In this document: piece by piece, positions 1 to 10,848 of the stretch | Numbering within the stretch: position 1 is the stretch's first letter | Layout: every line of letters begins with the position of its first letter | The notes under the pieces: generated by a model | The model's database searches: none | What the model was told of the DNA's origin: nothing | What the model saw: the letters and a program-made list of their open reading frames with translations, nothing else | Position numbers and translations under genes: made by a program | Assembly: GCA_017163975.1 (NCBI GenBank) | Contig: JAFFSR010000035.1 | Location: 1,206,001-1,270,000, forward strand | DNA: 64,000 nt | Source: Anastatus disparis | Taxonomy: Eukaryota; Arthropoda; Insecta; Hymenoptera; Eupelmidae | Direction of reading: 5' to 3'

Positions 1-164
1 GTGTATAGCACAAAATTAAATATTTTGGGCAATATCCTTCAGTTTCGCGATACCGCGCAAATATATATACATAAGACTATCGCGCAGATGAAACCCGTTT
101 CGGTAGTACATAAAATTTTACACAACCATACACCGGTCGGTATAAAGTCGTTTCACGACATTAA

Positions 165-755
165 GATGGGCGCACTTTTACTTTAGATGAAAACAGTAAA
201 CATATTGTAGTAGATGTGGAATGTCTTGAACCAGCGTATTTTTTAACCGAAGAAGGCAATGATATAGATGCAAACCTAAATTCTAACATTAACAGCAATG
301 CACATAGAAGATCCCCAAAACGATTTCTTTCGCTGAATTTGAATTTGCCTACAAGCGCCACAGTGCACAAACTCGTTGATAACGCAGAGATCAAGGTGTC
401 GCAACGCCCGCCCTCTAGTGTAGCTAAAGATAATGTGCAGAATAATAACTGCGAATGAAGTAACCTCTTGATACAGCAGTCTATAGACAAAGACTATGAT
501 ATTAACACAGAGGATAAGACCTTGCAACCCCTCTTCTCTAAGACTAATGACTCTGCACCCTGTGCAAGTAAAACACTTAGCCAAGAGCTATCTTATGTCG
601 GTAAATCAGATTCCGTTGCCGGGCCTTGTATTATAACATACGAGGTTCTTATACATAAAGTTGATGACATGGAAAAGTTATCGCACGGGGAGGGTGATCA
701 CAGCCTCAGCAGTGATACTCAAACGACCAGCGATAGGTTTTTTTTTTACACATAA
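165..755 (+). pseudogene. Unidentified open-frame remnant with an internal stop
   Basis: One reading frame stays open from about 165 to 755 except for a single TGA at 456-458. The predicted protein is rich in Asn, Ser, Asp and Leu, with no membrane segment, Cys cluster or catalytic motif that I recognise. A further stop lies just upstream, at about 162. The composition is more coding-like than the surrounding AT-rich DNA. It could be an exon, a decayed transposon gene, or chance. I cannot assign a function. It ends in a T-rich tract at about 738-748. Confidence 0.3.
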
Positions 756-1119
756 TATGTAGAAACTTCAGATTCCTACCCCTAACCAAGACGACCCATC
801 TTCCTTTGTTATTCGATTACAGCAAACTCCCTCTATACCTAAAAGAATTAAATTTATTTCTAACATCTTGAAAAGAAACAAAATTAAAGACTAGTTTCTC
901 AAGTGTAAAAAGGATTTATTTTTCAGGGCTCAAAAAAAACCAAGCAGACAAATATTTTTAGGTTTAGAGGATATATTGAGATACTTCTTATGAGTTTCAC
1001 GTGAAAATTTCATGCATAAATATCGACTCCAAACCGAATTATATGCTACGACATGGAGTCTTCCAAGAATAAAGTCGTAAATCAGCTGCAGGATTCTCGG
1101 ATTTAAAAAAAAATTGATG
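756..1119. other. AT-rich stretch, no gene seen
   Basis: Only short, unsupported open frames are present. It ends at the TTAA that borders the next element. Confidence 0.5.
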
Positions 1120-1123
1120 TTAA

Positions 1124-1504
1124 GAGCAGGCCGAACTATCTGTCCTTGTCTAATAGTATTTTTCATCATTTATAAAAAGACCATTGGCTGTAACACTAAA
1201 AAAATGGCAGCCCCCGCTAGATACTAGTATAATAGATGAATTTTATAATAAGAACAAAATAATTATATCACGTGGTTTTTGAATAATACGAGACCTACTA
1301 AAAATCTAAAATATAACCTATCTTTTTTGGTAGGTTACATATTATTCAAAAACTACATGATTAAATTATTTTCTTCTTATTATAAAATTCAACCATTACA
1401 CTAGTATCTAGCGGGGACTGCCATTTTTTTCGTATTACAGCTAATGGTGTTTACATAAATGATGAAAAACACTATTAGACAAAGACAGATAGTTCGGCCT
1501 CTTC
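1124..1504. mobile_element. TTAA-flanked fold-back MITE, family A copy 1 (381 bp)
   Basis: The sequence is a near-complete inverted repeat. Its left arm begins with a GGCCGAACTATCTGTC core and its right arm ends with the reverse complement, GACAGATAGTTCGGCC. TTAA lies on each side, at 1120-1123 and 1505-1508. TTAA duplication is the hallmark of piggyBac-type transposition, so a non-autonomous piggyBac-like MITE is the best guess. It has no coding capacity. A second copy of identical length lies at 62967-63347. The two arms are about 85-95% alike by eye and could form a hairpin with stem arms of about 190 nt if transcribed. Confidence 0.85.
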
Positions 1505-1602
1505 TTAAACTAGATGAGTTTCTCCGTACCATGAACTTGGATATTTTGAAAATAATAAAAATTAACAAAATGACATTGTTTTAAAAAAATAATTCCATTT
1601 AA

Positions 1603-1985
1603 AAGTATATTGGATCTCTCTATTCTTTTCTTATTGAAAAATGTAGATTTTTGAAAAAACTAGTGATTACTGATATAAATTAAGAGTCGTCCGCAACTTG
1701 CATAGTAAAAAGCAACAGTTCCTCTGATGAGGATAAATTAATTTTTTGGCTTTATTTTGAAGAAAAGTTTGACATTCTTAAACATCATATTCTCTAGCCT
1801 AACTTATGACTTTGTTGTCAAACTTTTCATAAAAACAAAGCATCAAAATTAATTTGTCCTCATAAAAAAAATATTGCTTTTTACTATACAAGTTGCGGAC
1901 AACTCTTAATTAATATCAATAATGACTAATTTTTCCAAAAACCTACATTTTCAATTAGAAAAGGATGGAGAGATCTAGCGTCCTC
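1603..1985. mobile_element. TTAA-flanked fold-back MITE, family C (383 bp)
   Basis: This is an imperfect palindrome. The left arm contains AGTCGTCCGCAACTTGCATA and the right arm TATACAAGTTGCGGACAACT. TTAA occurs at 1599-1602 and 1986-1989. Read from the right end inward, the terminus resembles family B at 42.6 and 54.3 kb: GAGGACG, then ATCTCTCC, then CCTTTTCTAAT. Arm divergence is higher than in families A and B, which suggests an older insertion. It lies about 90 bp from the family A copy. Confidence 0.72.
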
Positions 1986-1989
1986 TTAA

Positions 1990-2315
1990 AAAAAAACGAT
2001 CATTTTTTGCCCAGAAAATTGGCAATTTTTTAAATATCAAAAAAATCCTAGTTCATGGTATGTAAAAACATGTTATGAATATTCACACAAAATTTCAAAT
2101 CAATATCTTAATTTTTCTTTGAGCTAGAGCTGCAGTCATTTTTGAAAAGGCAGTTTCGCATATCGAGTCTTTTAGCTTCCGCTCGGCGATATCTACACTA
2201 GCTATCCGCGCCAGCCAGGCAGTTTTGATGTTGTGGACTCTTGTCAGTCGAGCCCATATGAAAATATATATGATAAAAACAAGAAAATATTTTTTTTTGC
2301 GTTTCAGGTTATTTC
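1990..2315. other. Unassigned AT-rich interval
   Basis: A slightly GC-richer patch at about 2150-2245 has no open frame of note. No repeat structure was recognised. Confidence 0.4.
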
Positions 2316-2850
2316 TTATTTAAATCTAGTCCTAATGGAATGCCCCTCGGACTCAAGTCGCCGCTCCATGTTTATAATATGTTGATAATATGTATTTATG
2401 TATGTAGCCCAAATCTCCTCATATATTTCATCTACATTATCTTGATGCCTTATTATTGCCGAACCATAATATTTTTGGAGTTTATTTATGATTTTATAAG
2501 TTAATTTCACTGTATTTTTACTTCTTCGTCCCAAGCCTTTCACTTCCTTTTTTTCATTTCGGCTTCATGTACCAACTTCTTTTTAACGTGTAAATAACAT
2601 TCTAGCTTCTTAACGGGCGTATCATATGGATCCATATCTAAAATACCTTTAAACTTAGCAGTATCTCCGTCACCGATGTAGCGTGTATGTTTGACACCAT
2701 AATATTTGAGCGAGCGGCCGAACATTTCTTTATGCCATTGATTTCCATTTTCGCAGTCGATCCTTCGTGATTATTTTGGCAATTGTGATCAGTTAAAATT
2801 CTTAAGTTTTTCATATGCTTCTTCATCTTCCTCTTTTTTTCATCCAGTAC
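2316..2850 (-). pseudogene. Mutator-like transposase fragment, frameshifted
   Basis: Three overlapping minus-strand frames together follow the arthropod Mutator-like transposase family. An NHEG-S-x-K-M-E-x-x-G-I segment is followed by a Y-G-V-K-x-T-x-Y-I-G-D-G-D-x-x-x-F-K-G-I-L-D segment. Next comes an H-V-x-K-K region, then a KGLG...L-Y-K-I-I-N-K-L-Q-x-Y-Y-G segment and an I-W-A-T element. At least two frameshifts are needed, near 2725 and 2542, so it is not functional. Only this internal part of the family is present; the N-terminal part and the usual histidine/cysteine tail are missing. The family match comes from motif memory, not a search. Confidence 0.7.
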
Positions 2851-3186
2851 TCACACGCTTTTCACTAAGTCGATTTTACTGACGTATCAATGATTTTATT
2901 ACTATATTTTCCTGCGAGCTAAAAATAAACTTTTTTTTTTAAATGAGCGTGGGGGCAAGATATGCAGGAGATATGTGAGGGTGTCCCCGTTTGGGAATTT
3001 TTCTACGACTACCATCTCACAACTAGTGACACAGGTCTCTCAAGACCCCACTCCTGGGTGCCTCATAGCCCTGTGTCTTGGTTCGATTATTAGATTTATT
3101 ATTAGGTACTTGGACAATGATTCCAAGTTGGCACTTGTCACTGCATTCAAAAGATGGCACGTGTTTCAGTACAAAATAGGCGACCT
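2851..3186. other. Unassigned interval before fold-back element
   Basis: The segment at about 2950-3180 is less AT-rich and is open on both strands (about 100 codons on plus, 72 on minus). The predicted proteins lack recognisable motifs. It may be part of another repeat. Confidence 0.3.
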
Positions 3187-3556
3187 CCCTGGTGAAAAAA
3201 ATCAGGTGACAAGTCACCTGATTTATCAGGTGATTTATCATGCCAAAATATCATGTATCGATTTTGTTGGTTTTTACACGTTTTAAACCATGCTTAGTCA
3301 ATTTAGAACAATTTTTGAAAAATTTTGAAATTTTTGAACTTAGAAATTTTTTTGTGAAATTAGTCAAAATTTTTTCTAAGACTAAATCTAAAAAATTTTC
3401 TAAGTTCAAAATTTTCCAGAATTTTCAAAAATTGTTCTAAATTGACTAAGCATGGTTTAAAATGTGTAAAGACCAACAAAATCGTTACATGATGTTTTGG
3501 CATGATAAATCACCTGATAAATCAGGTGATTTATGACCTGATTTTTTTTAATAGGG
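3187..3556. mobile_element. Fold-back element with CAGGTG/CACCTG motifs
   Basis: This is a palindrome of about 370 bp. The left arm reads AAAAAAATCAGGTGA and then ACCATGCTTAGTCAATTTAG; the right arm carries the inverse, CTAAATTGACTAAGCATGGT, then TCACCTGATAAATCAGGTGA. The subterminal arms are short repeats of CAGGTG and CACCTG joined by TTTAT. The right end reads AATAGGG, so the deduced terminus is CCCTATTRAAAAA, like the larger palindrome at 13154-13765. No clear target duplication was seen. The centre is a run of AATTTTTGAA-type A/T palindromes. Confidence 0.8.
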
Positions 3557-4009
3557 CTGCACTTTAAATCGGGTAGCAGGTGATACTGGAGAGCAAATGG
3601 ATGGCAAAAGATGCTTGAGGATGCGCGCTAATTTTATTTTTTAAATATCACCATCCGCGTATAGTGGCCCATAGATGTGTCCGATTCCCAAAAGTTGGAT
3701 ATTAATTTAGTTAACCTGTCAGATCGAGAGGAACGGACACATCTAACGGGCGTTGATTTACACGGAGTGTGGTAACGCCCACATCACTTGAAATGCTGTG
3801 CTGATTCTCCACTACTGAAAGGTTGATTATTGGAAAAACTACCGAGTTTTTTGAGAATCGGGTTAGCCTGAAATGTATCACGCATCTTGCTGTTCATGAT
3901 AATGTGATGGTTCGTCTCGCTTGGGAGAAGAAGCGTGAGGAGAGCGATTTCCAGCCACCCGTCATTTTTTAAAGTTCGTGCAATGTCCACGGGTAGAATT
4001 TTCAGTTAA
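3557..4009. other. Unassigned interval
   Basis: There is no supported gene. A minus-strand frame at 3784-3990 overlaps the start of the LRR fragment and shows no motif. Confidence 0.35.
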
Positions 4010-4472
4010 ATTTTTAAAGGACAATAGTAAAATTTCTGAGCTTAGCCTGGTGGATTGTTCCAACATTGATCCAATGTTGCAGATGTGGCAGCTTCCTGAG
4101 AAGGTCTTCACAGAGCTTAGCTCCTTGAGTGCCTTTCACATAGAGTATAACACCATGACCACGGAACCGCTGGACTTTATCCAACAGCCAGTCCTCCACG
4201 CTCTTCCTTCTTTAATGAAGTTGAGCCTCAAAGGCAATAGATTCGTTGAGTAGAGTTTGCAAAATTTTTCAAACTATGCTCTAGTAATTTGTGTGGTTGA
4301 TCACACGGGTTTGGATATTCCCCAGCGAAGATTAAATTTCTTGGGTCTACAAAATCTGACCACGCTGAAACTGCCTTACCATCGTGGCATTGAGGACTCC
4401 TTGAAGTCTCTCTGCACCCTTCAAGTACACCTTGGTGAAGAACAACAAGGGCAAGTCACATTCTTTCAATAA
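4010..4472 (+). pseudogene. Leucine-rich-repeat protein fragment with in-frame stop
   Basis: A single frame encodes spaced L-x-x-L-x-L patterns typical of leucine-rich repeats: LSLVDCSNI, then LPSLMKLSLKGNRF, then a stop TAG at 4251-4253, then LQNLTTLKLP. LRRs are protein-binding solenoid units found in Toll-like receptors and many other extracellular or cytoplasmic proteins; the parent family cannot be named. A TTTTCAG at about 3998-4004 just upstream resembles a splice acceptor, so part of this may have been an exon. The mid-frame stop and lack of a start favour a pseudogene or a misread intron. Confidence 0.45.
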
Positions 4473-4690
4473 ATTGTGTTTTAGCCAACGCATTACTTTT
4501 TAATGTGAAAGTTAACTCACGCATGTAAATTCTTTAACGGTCAAGGGCACTACTTAAAACTTAATTAGTTAATAATAATACTTATGCTGCACTCTTTACA
4601 CTCAGCTCCTTATCATTGATTCATGCAACGTAACATACGCCAAATAAGCAATTTGTATTATAATAAATTGATGCTACTTAATTTAATAAG

Positions 4691-4835
4691 TAGACTGATT
4701 CCATTCAGATTTATGCAGGCCGTCACTGATCGAATTTTTTTTTCTCTTCTAAGTGATAAAAATATCTTCTAATATGTATATGATGATAAAATTTACCTCG
4801 TAGAGCGCCCAAAAAATGTTTTTTCCTCTGTTACG
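4691..4835 (+). repeat. Dispersed repeat, copy 1
   Basis: About 140 bp is closely matched, in reverse orientation, at 34705-34848. Shared landmarks are CTGATTCCATTCAGATT, then CCGTCACTGATCGAA, then a T-tract followed by CTCTTCTAA and GATAAAATTTACC. The flank of this copy appears to keep the sequence that the long-TIR element at 31.8-34.7 kb interrupted. Confidence 0.7.
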
Positions 4836-5107
4836 AACTCTGATTTTTTCATTTAGTTTTATTTATCTATTATTAAAATAATTCAATATGATTCTGGTAA
4901 GATATATTCAAAGTAACACTAAAATTAAAATGAACTTATTTTAAGATATAAATTACTAACATAGTAATTAGGACAATAATACAAAACTAATACAAATATT
5001 AATTTGTAGACATTATAAATATAAATCATTTTCATAAAAACAAATATAAACAATCTTTCTTTTACAGATTAACAAGTTTATAAGTAAGAAGAAAATATAT
5101 ATCGTTA

Positions 5108-5275
5108 AATTATATTGTTTTATTATATTATATTGTATTGTTTATTTACATTATATTATATTGTTTTATTATAATATATTGTTATTATAATATATTTTAT
5201 TATAATATATTGTTATTATATTATATTTTATTACATTGTTTATTTATATTATATTATATTGTTTTATTTAAAAGC
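5108..5275. repeat. AT-only minisatellite
   Basis: Degenerate tandem units alternate TATTATATTATATTG and TTTATTATAATATATTG. The tract is almost pure A/T. Confidence 0.7.
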
Positions 5276-5287
5276 AAAAAGTATAAA

Positions 5288-5396
5288 GAAAGCATATGGT
5301 AAAAACTCATTTACCAACAGATTATTCAATTAATAAATTATTGATTATTTTAATTAATATTCATTATTTTAGTTACCATATGATTTCTTTTCATTT
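5288..5396. repeat. Short inverted repeat, AT-rich
   Basis: AAAGAAAGCATATGGTAA on the left is answered by TTACCATATGATTTCTTTT on the right, around an A/T loop of about 70 nt. It is possibly a small MITE; no target duplication was established. Confidence 0.5.
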
Positions 5397-5768
5397 CTTA
5401 AAATATACTAGTAATTTAAATTTATAAAGCGTATACATGGTTTAAAGTAAAAACATTTTAAAGACTTTTCAATAAAAGTATTTTTATCTAAAAATTATAT
5501 ACTGTTTTTCGTGAAATATGTACAAAAAAAATATATAATAAAATATGTAAAACATAATCTTTCTTTTTTGGCTAATCAATTAACAAATTTTATAATATTA
5601 AAGATAATAATTTAAAAGAAAATTTATTTATAAAAGGCCACAAAAAAAAGAATGTGTTGAAAGATGTGTATAGTATCAATTAACTTATTTATTGACAAGT
5701 AATACAATTTGAAAAAATTATCGAGTGGGGCTTCGTTTTTACTTAGCAACATTTACTCTTGAGCTTAT

Positions 5769-5981
5769 TGTTGAAAATATTTGAATTTACATTTTCGTAT
5801 TTACCGCGCATCGGTAATAACCTACCTTATCGATCGTACACGATTTTCTCTATACTTATGTAATCAAAACTATATAACATTGTAAAAAGACCATGAATAA
5901 ATACGCTGTCTGTAAAAGTCACATCTGGTTTTACCCTGTATTTGTTTGCCCATCTTCCACTTAAAATTAAAAATCACAACA
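5769..5981 (+). repeat. Copia 5' LTR
   Basis: It starts TGTTGAAAATATT and ends AAATCACAACA. It contains a CATGAATAAATACG segment whose AATAAA could be the polyadenylation signal. By my count it differs from the 3' LTR at six positions. Confidence 0.95.
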
Positions 5982-5995
5982 GGTCATGGGCCCAG
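5982..5995 (+). promoter_or_regulatory. Copia primer-binding site, half-tRNA-iMet type
   Basis: GGTCATGGGCCCAG directly abuts the LTR. It is the complement, with one mismatch, of the anticodon-loop region of initiator tRNA-Met (CTGGGCCCATAACC) rather than of a tRNA 3' end. Drosophila copia is known to prime from such an internal cleavage fragment of tRNA-iMet, so this element probably did the same. Confidence 0.85.
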
Positions 5996-6144
5996 TAATA
6001 TGAATAAAGGAGTATTTTTTAAATAAACAAAAAAAATATAAGTTAATATTTTTTTTGAAAAAAAAAAACTGTTTTGAAAGTTAACCTCAAAATAGTGTGC
6101 AACACGTGCTCGTGCATAGAGTTAAGTTTTTTTTTACCATTAAG

Positions 6145-6771
6145 ATGTCGACTGGAAATAATTTAACCATAGAAAAACTATCAAAAGACAACTATGCAAT
6201 CTGGAAAATCCAGATGGAAGCGGTTTTGACAAAACACGACCTTTGGGATTATGTTAATGGAACCACAGAAAGGCCTACTAGTAATGATGTAGCCTGGCTA
6301 AACAAAGACAGAAAAGCACGTGCAGACATTATACTGTGTATAAACAGTAGTGAAATAGGCTATATAAAAAAGTGTGAAACGTCGAAGCAAGTGTGGGATG
6401 AGTTAAAAGATGTGTATGAGTCCAAAGGTCCCGCTAGAAAAGCCACACTGTTAAAACCATTGTTGTTTACAAAAATGGCTGAGAACGATGATATGACAGC
6501 GCACCTTAATAATTTTTCAGAAATCGTTGATAAAATTAAAGAAATGGACGTGAACATTGACGATGATATACTTAGCATTATAATGCTTTACAGCATTCCA
6601 AATTCGTATGAAAACTTCAAATTAGCAATCGAAACGCGCGACACAGTGCTCGCATCAGATGCTTTAAAAATTAAAATATTGGATGAGGCAAAAGCAAGAA
6701 AAGAAAATAATAAGTCTACAGAACATGACCAAGCACTTTACTCAAAACATAGTTACAAATTAAAAGGTTAA
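6145..6771 (+). pseudogene. gag: Copia gag polyprotein, N-terminal part
   Basis: The frame begins at the ATG at 6145 (MSTGNN...), chosen over an upstream ATG at 6097 because the conserved Copia gag start L-x-x-x-N-Y-x-x-W-K-I-Q-M lies about 15 residues in. The body matches the helical gag (UBN2-like) family: W-D-Y-V-N-G, then S-K-Q-V-W-D-E-L-K and a central D-D-D motif region. It forms the capsid that packages the RNA. The frame ends at a TAA before the zinc knuckle, which lies in another frame downstream, so a frameshift near 6770-6812 separates them. Confidence 0.85.
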
Positions 6772-6812
6772 AAAACACATACAAATAATCAAGAACAACA
6801 AAATACGAATAA

Positions 6813-7316
6813 CTATAAAAAAATGTAAATAATAATTTTAAGCATAAAGGTATAATAAAGTGTAATTATTGTAAGCGCCCTGGTCATAAAGCAGCTTACT
6901 GCTGGAAAAAGACTGCAGCTCAAGAATCCAAACAATCAGGAATGAAAACGGAAGAAGCACTCATGGCAAGAGTTGATTATGTTGAAAAAACTGAAGCTAC
7001 GTTATATGAGGAAAAGGCGTCAATTGCAGTTGCTCTCTCGTCCAATGAAACATGCAACAATAAGTGGTGCTTGGACAGCGGAGCTACGTCGCACATGTGC
7101 AACGACAAGGCACAATTTGAAACGTTAAGTCCAGTTACTAATCAACAGACTACAAAAAATGGACGTTCTGTTTTATTTAAAGAAAACGAGGCGCTAATTT
7201 ATGGAAAAAACCAACACATAATAGCACAAGCAGAACGAGAAGGGGACTTGTACTTCTTAAATGCAACAACTACAGAATTCGCAGCTACATCAAAAGTAGT
7301 AAAAATTCAATTTTAG
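6813..7316 (+). pseudogene. Copia nucleocapsid knuckle and protease fragment
   Basis: This frame starts after a TAA at 6810-6812. It encodes one CCHC zinc knuckle (C-N-Y-C-x4-G-H-x4-C, at about 6861-6902) that binds the genomic RNA. About 55 codons later comes the aspartic protease active site W-C-L-D-S-G-A-T-S-H-M (around 7064-7096). The rest of the protease is short: after about 60 further codons the frame runs toward a TAG at 7314-7316. The downstream integrase is one frame over. The region between the active site and integrase is shorter than in intact Copia, which suggests a deletion. Confidence 0.85.
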
Positions 7317-8404
7317 ATTGGCATTATCGTTACGGACACTTAAATGAAGGAGATCTGCACAAACTGTCGTCAAACCAATTAGTAAAGGGAATGCCTGCAA
7401 TGAGCAAAGAAAAAATGCCGCAATGTGAAATATGTATTGCTGGAAAACAAACAGCCACACCAGTACCAAAATTTTCGACTTCACAAGTAAAAAATCTGCT
7501 GGATATTATTCACTCCGATGTTTGTGGTCCTTTACAACCTACATCAATTGGTGGCTCTAGGTATTTTACTACATTTATTGACGATAAGTCAAGGTATGTT
7601 CATATATACTTCTTAAAGCATAAATCCGAAGTAAAGTCTGTTTTTATAAAGTTTAAAAATCTAGTAGAAAACCAAAAGAAAAGAAAAATTAAAATATTGA
7701 GGACTGATAATGGTCTTGAATATTGTGGTTCAAATTTTTTACAGTTTATAGAAGATGAAGGAATAAAAAGGGAGCGTAGAACAGCATACACGCCTCAACA
7801 AAACGGGATCGCAGAGCGAATGAATCGCACGCTTATGGAAATGGCTAGGCGCATGCTGCTCCAATCTGACTTACCAAAAAGTTTTTGGGCAGAAGCTGTA
7901 CAAACAGCTGTGTATATTAGGAACAGATGTCCCACAAGAAGTATAAGTGCTGACACAACTCCATACGAAGGGTGGTTTAATAGGAAACCCATAGTAAATC
8001 ATCTTCGTCCCTTTGGAAATAAAGCTTATGCTTTAAACAAAGTAAGTTTAAATGAAATGAGTTCAAGTGATGAGCATGAGGATAATTCAGAGGCTGAAAG
8101 CTCCTTATCAGATGAAGAAACAAAGAATCAAGAGCAGGTCGACAAGGAGAGTGATAGTAATGAAAAAGCTTCCGATTCAAAGGAACATACGCCTTCAACA
8201 TCTACAAAAATTGGTCCTGGAAGGCCTTCTACTTTAAAGACAGGAAAGAGGGGCCGACCTAAGAAAGTATATAATCTAGTGCAAAATAAACTGGATTATG
8301 CTAACTTTATAATAGAAAATGCAGAAGAATCAGTAGATGATGCCCTATCTGGGGATCACGCTAAAGAGTGGCAAAAAGCCATGGAAATGAATTTAATTCA
8401 TTGA
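7299..8404 (+). pseudogene. Copia integrase and linker
   Basis: The GAG-pre-integrase segment W-H-x-R-Y-G-H-L...C-E-I-C-I-x-G-K supplies the HHCC zinc site. The catalytic core follows: D in H-S-D-V-C-G-P, D in R-T-D-N-G-L-E-Y and E in Q-N-G-I-A-E-R, giving the D,D35E set. Copia integrases normally continue through a K-A-Y-V/L...G-Y domain. Here, after H-L-R-P-F-G-N-K-A-Y the frame jumps straight to an acidic Ser/Glu linker, so roughly 50-100 residues are probably deleted. The frame stops at 8402-8404 and RT resumes in another frame. Confidence 0.9.
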
Positions 8405-9891
8405 AAAAAAATAAAGTTTGGACATTAGTAGAACAGCCGAAAAATTGCACGCCAATCGGTTGTCGCTGGGTGTTCAAGACGAAGTACAAAGCTGACGGAA
8501 CTGTAGAACGGCGAAAAGCCAGACTTGTAGCAAAAGGCTACGCACAACGACCAGACGTGGATTTCAAAGAGACATTTGCTCCTGTAGCTAAGTTTTCATC
8601 AATAAAGTTAGTAATATCACTGTCAGCAGAATTAAAATTAGATTTGTATCAATTAGACATAACTATGGCTTACACATATGATTACCTGAATGAAGACCTA
8701 TATATGGAACAAGCAGATTATTTTGTTGAAGCAAAAAAGGAAGATCATGTGTATCATTTGAAAAGGGCTCTTTACGGCTTGAAGCAGGCTGGGAGGCAAT
8801 GGTATGAACGTTTAGATGACTTATTTACTGCAATAGGATTGGAACACATTGATTCAGACCCTTGTCTATATATTTTAAAAGGTGATAATAAAATTTTAAT
8901 ATTGACGTCTTATGTTGATGATTTGATAATTGCCACAAATGACTATAACTTATTCGCAAAAGTGAAGAATAATTTAGAAGAAAAATTCGAGGTAAAAAAT
9001 CTTGGACGGTTAAGATTCTGTCTTGGGATGGAGTTCATTCAAGATGAAATCACAAAGAGCGTATATATTACTCAAAGAAAATATATACAAGACTTGATCA
9101 AAAAATTCCAACTAAATGAAGCTCATGTGGCATCTACTCCATTGGAACCTAAAATAAAATTATTAAAAGAAGATGATTCAAAACTAGTCGATCAAAAATA
9201 CTACCAGTCAATTATTGGCTCGTTAATGTACGCAGCAATAAATACAAGACCAGACATCATGTACTCGGTCAGTATGTTAAGCACCTTTAATACGTGTCCT
9301 AGGAAGGCACATCTAGAATGTGCGAAAAGAGTTTTAAAATACCTTAAAGGTACTCTATCATACAGTTTATTCTTTTATAACACAGCTAAGCCTCTTGAAG
9401 GATATGTGGACGCTGATTGGGGAAGCGATGTGAATGATAGATCATCGCGCAGTGGATATTTTCTCGTGCTTGGAGAAGCAGCTATCACATGGCAGTCAAA
9501 AAAGCAAAGATGTGTGGTGCTGTCAAGCACAGAAGCCGAATACATAGCTTTAGTCGAAGCAGGGAAAAAAGTTATGTATTTAAGGTCAATTTTAGATAAG
9601 ATAAACAAAGAGTCAAATAGCAAAACTCAAACTGTTGTCCACTGTGACAATTAAAGTGCTGCCAAGCTCATGAAAAATCCTGTGAATCATGACAGATCGA
9701 AACACATAGATATCAAGTACCATTTTATTCGGAACGTGTATCAAGAAAAAAGGCTAGATGTACTATATCTTCACCCTAGTGAAATGCCAGCTGATGTGCT
9801 CACGAAGAGTTTAAATAAACCTCAACATTATAAACATATCAAGAAAATGGGATTGATTGAACTTCAACCTTTTCATATATGTACGCGGTAA
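8390..9891 (+). pseudogene. Copia reverse transcriptase and RNase H
   Basis: The RT opens with W-T-L-V...G-C-R-W-V-F-K-T-K and R-K-A-R-L-V-A-K-G-Y-x-Q. It carries the catalytic aspartates in L-Y-Q-L-D-I and in the Y-V-D-D-L box (near 8911-8925). RNase H follows with Y-V-D-A-D-W-G, S-S-T-E-A-E-Y and H-C-D-N. A TAA at 9652-9654 interrupts it where family members have a Gln before S-A-A-K-L; one C-to-T change explains it. The frame then continues open through the terminal H-I-D-I-K-Y-H-F-I-R and A-D-V-L-T-K motifs to 9891, just before the 3' LTR. Active-site residues are intact. Confidence 0.92.
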
Positions 9892-9899
9892 AGGGGGCG

Positions 9900-10112
9900 T
9901 GTTGAAAATATTTGAATTCACATTTTCGTATTTACCGCGCATCGGTAATAATCTACCTTATCGATCGTACACGATTTTCTCTATACTTATGTAATCAAAA
10001 CTATATAACATTGTAAAAAGACCATGAATAAATACGTTGTCTGTAAAAGTCACATCTGGTTTTATCCTTTATTTGTTTGCCCATCTTCCACTTAAAATTG
10101 AAAATCACAACA
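9900..10112 (+). repeat. Copia 3' LTR
   Basis: It matches the 5' LTR over its full length with six substitutions, mostly C/T. It is preceded by the purine tract that primes plus-strand synthesis and followed by target duplicate CTTAT. Confidence 0.95.
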
Positions 10113-10117
10113 CTTAT

Positions 10118-10812
10118 TAACTAACAAATTGCCCACCACTGATTTTTAAATAAAGTAAGGAGGAGAAGTTAAGGAGAAATTAAAGGTCAGAGACACCTGG
10201 AATAAAAAAAAAACTTTCTATCATCAAGCCAGAATAAAATCAATAAACTAATAACCAATAAGAAGAATGTTAATAACCCCACAAAGAAGAAAAACAATAG
10301 AAAACTCTCTCCACTTTGAAATTTGGAGGGACAATGGCAATTAAGGAAAAATAATATATAAAAAAATATATCAAGAAGGGATAAGACACTCTCTGCACTC
10401 ATCACCTGGCACTTGTATACTCGTACTTGCACTCGTTTTCCATACGCAATCTCTCTGACCTTATTCACTCTCTCAAAAAAATCAATTGACAATGTTTGCG
10501 TGAAGGATAGTTTTTTTTTAATCAGTGCGTGAGCAATTAAATTAAATACGATTGTTACAATTTAATACAAGAAATTAATAAACTAAAAATATATAATTCA
10601 ATTTAAAAATTATTTGTTTATTTAAACACCCTATATCAACAAGTTAAAACAGCAGAAGTAACGTAAATTTTCATTTTTATTAAAATTTTATTGATTAAAA
10701 GTTTATCTATTTAAATTGTTCTCTATTTCAAATTACTATTTGAATATTTTCAAATATTATTAAATATTTTATTAATAAATTGATGTTTTTTGTAAAGAAT
10801 TTAGTTTGCATG

Positions 10813-10848
<36 letters not shown>

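Larger units (their letters stand above)
4473..5768. other. AT-rich interval with repeats, no gene
   Basis: Apart from the dispersed repeat, AT minisatellite and hairpin listed separately, this stretch holds no open frame worth calling. It ends at the Copia target site. Confidence 0.5.
5769..10112 (+). mobile_element. Copia-type LTR retrotransposon, complete structure, broken ORFs
   Basis: Two 213-bp LTRs, both TG...CA, bound the element. It is flanked by a perfect 5-bp target duplication CTTAT (5764-5768 and 10113-10117). The order gag, zinc knuckle, protease, integrase, reverse transcriptase, RNase H is diagnostic of Copia/Pseudoviridae. A primer site follows the 5' LTR and a purine tract AAAGGGGG precedes the 3' LTR. 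The coding region has at least three frame changes, one premature TAA and a probable deletion between integrase and RT. Six LTR differences in 213 bp (about 97% identity) point to a moderately recent insertion. Confidence 0.95.

Noticed and set aside
1..186. 61-codon frame at the left edge
   Set aside because: It is cut by the window edge, starts at GTG, and lacks motifs. Too short to support.
10187..10492. Minus-strand 101-codon frame with hydrophobic stretch
   Set aside because: It is Phe/Leu-rich low complexity from an A-rich strand, and no homology pattern was recognised.
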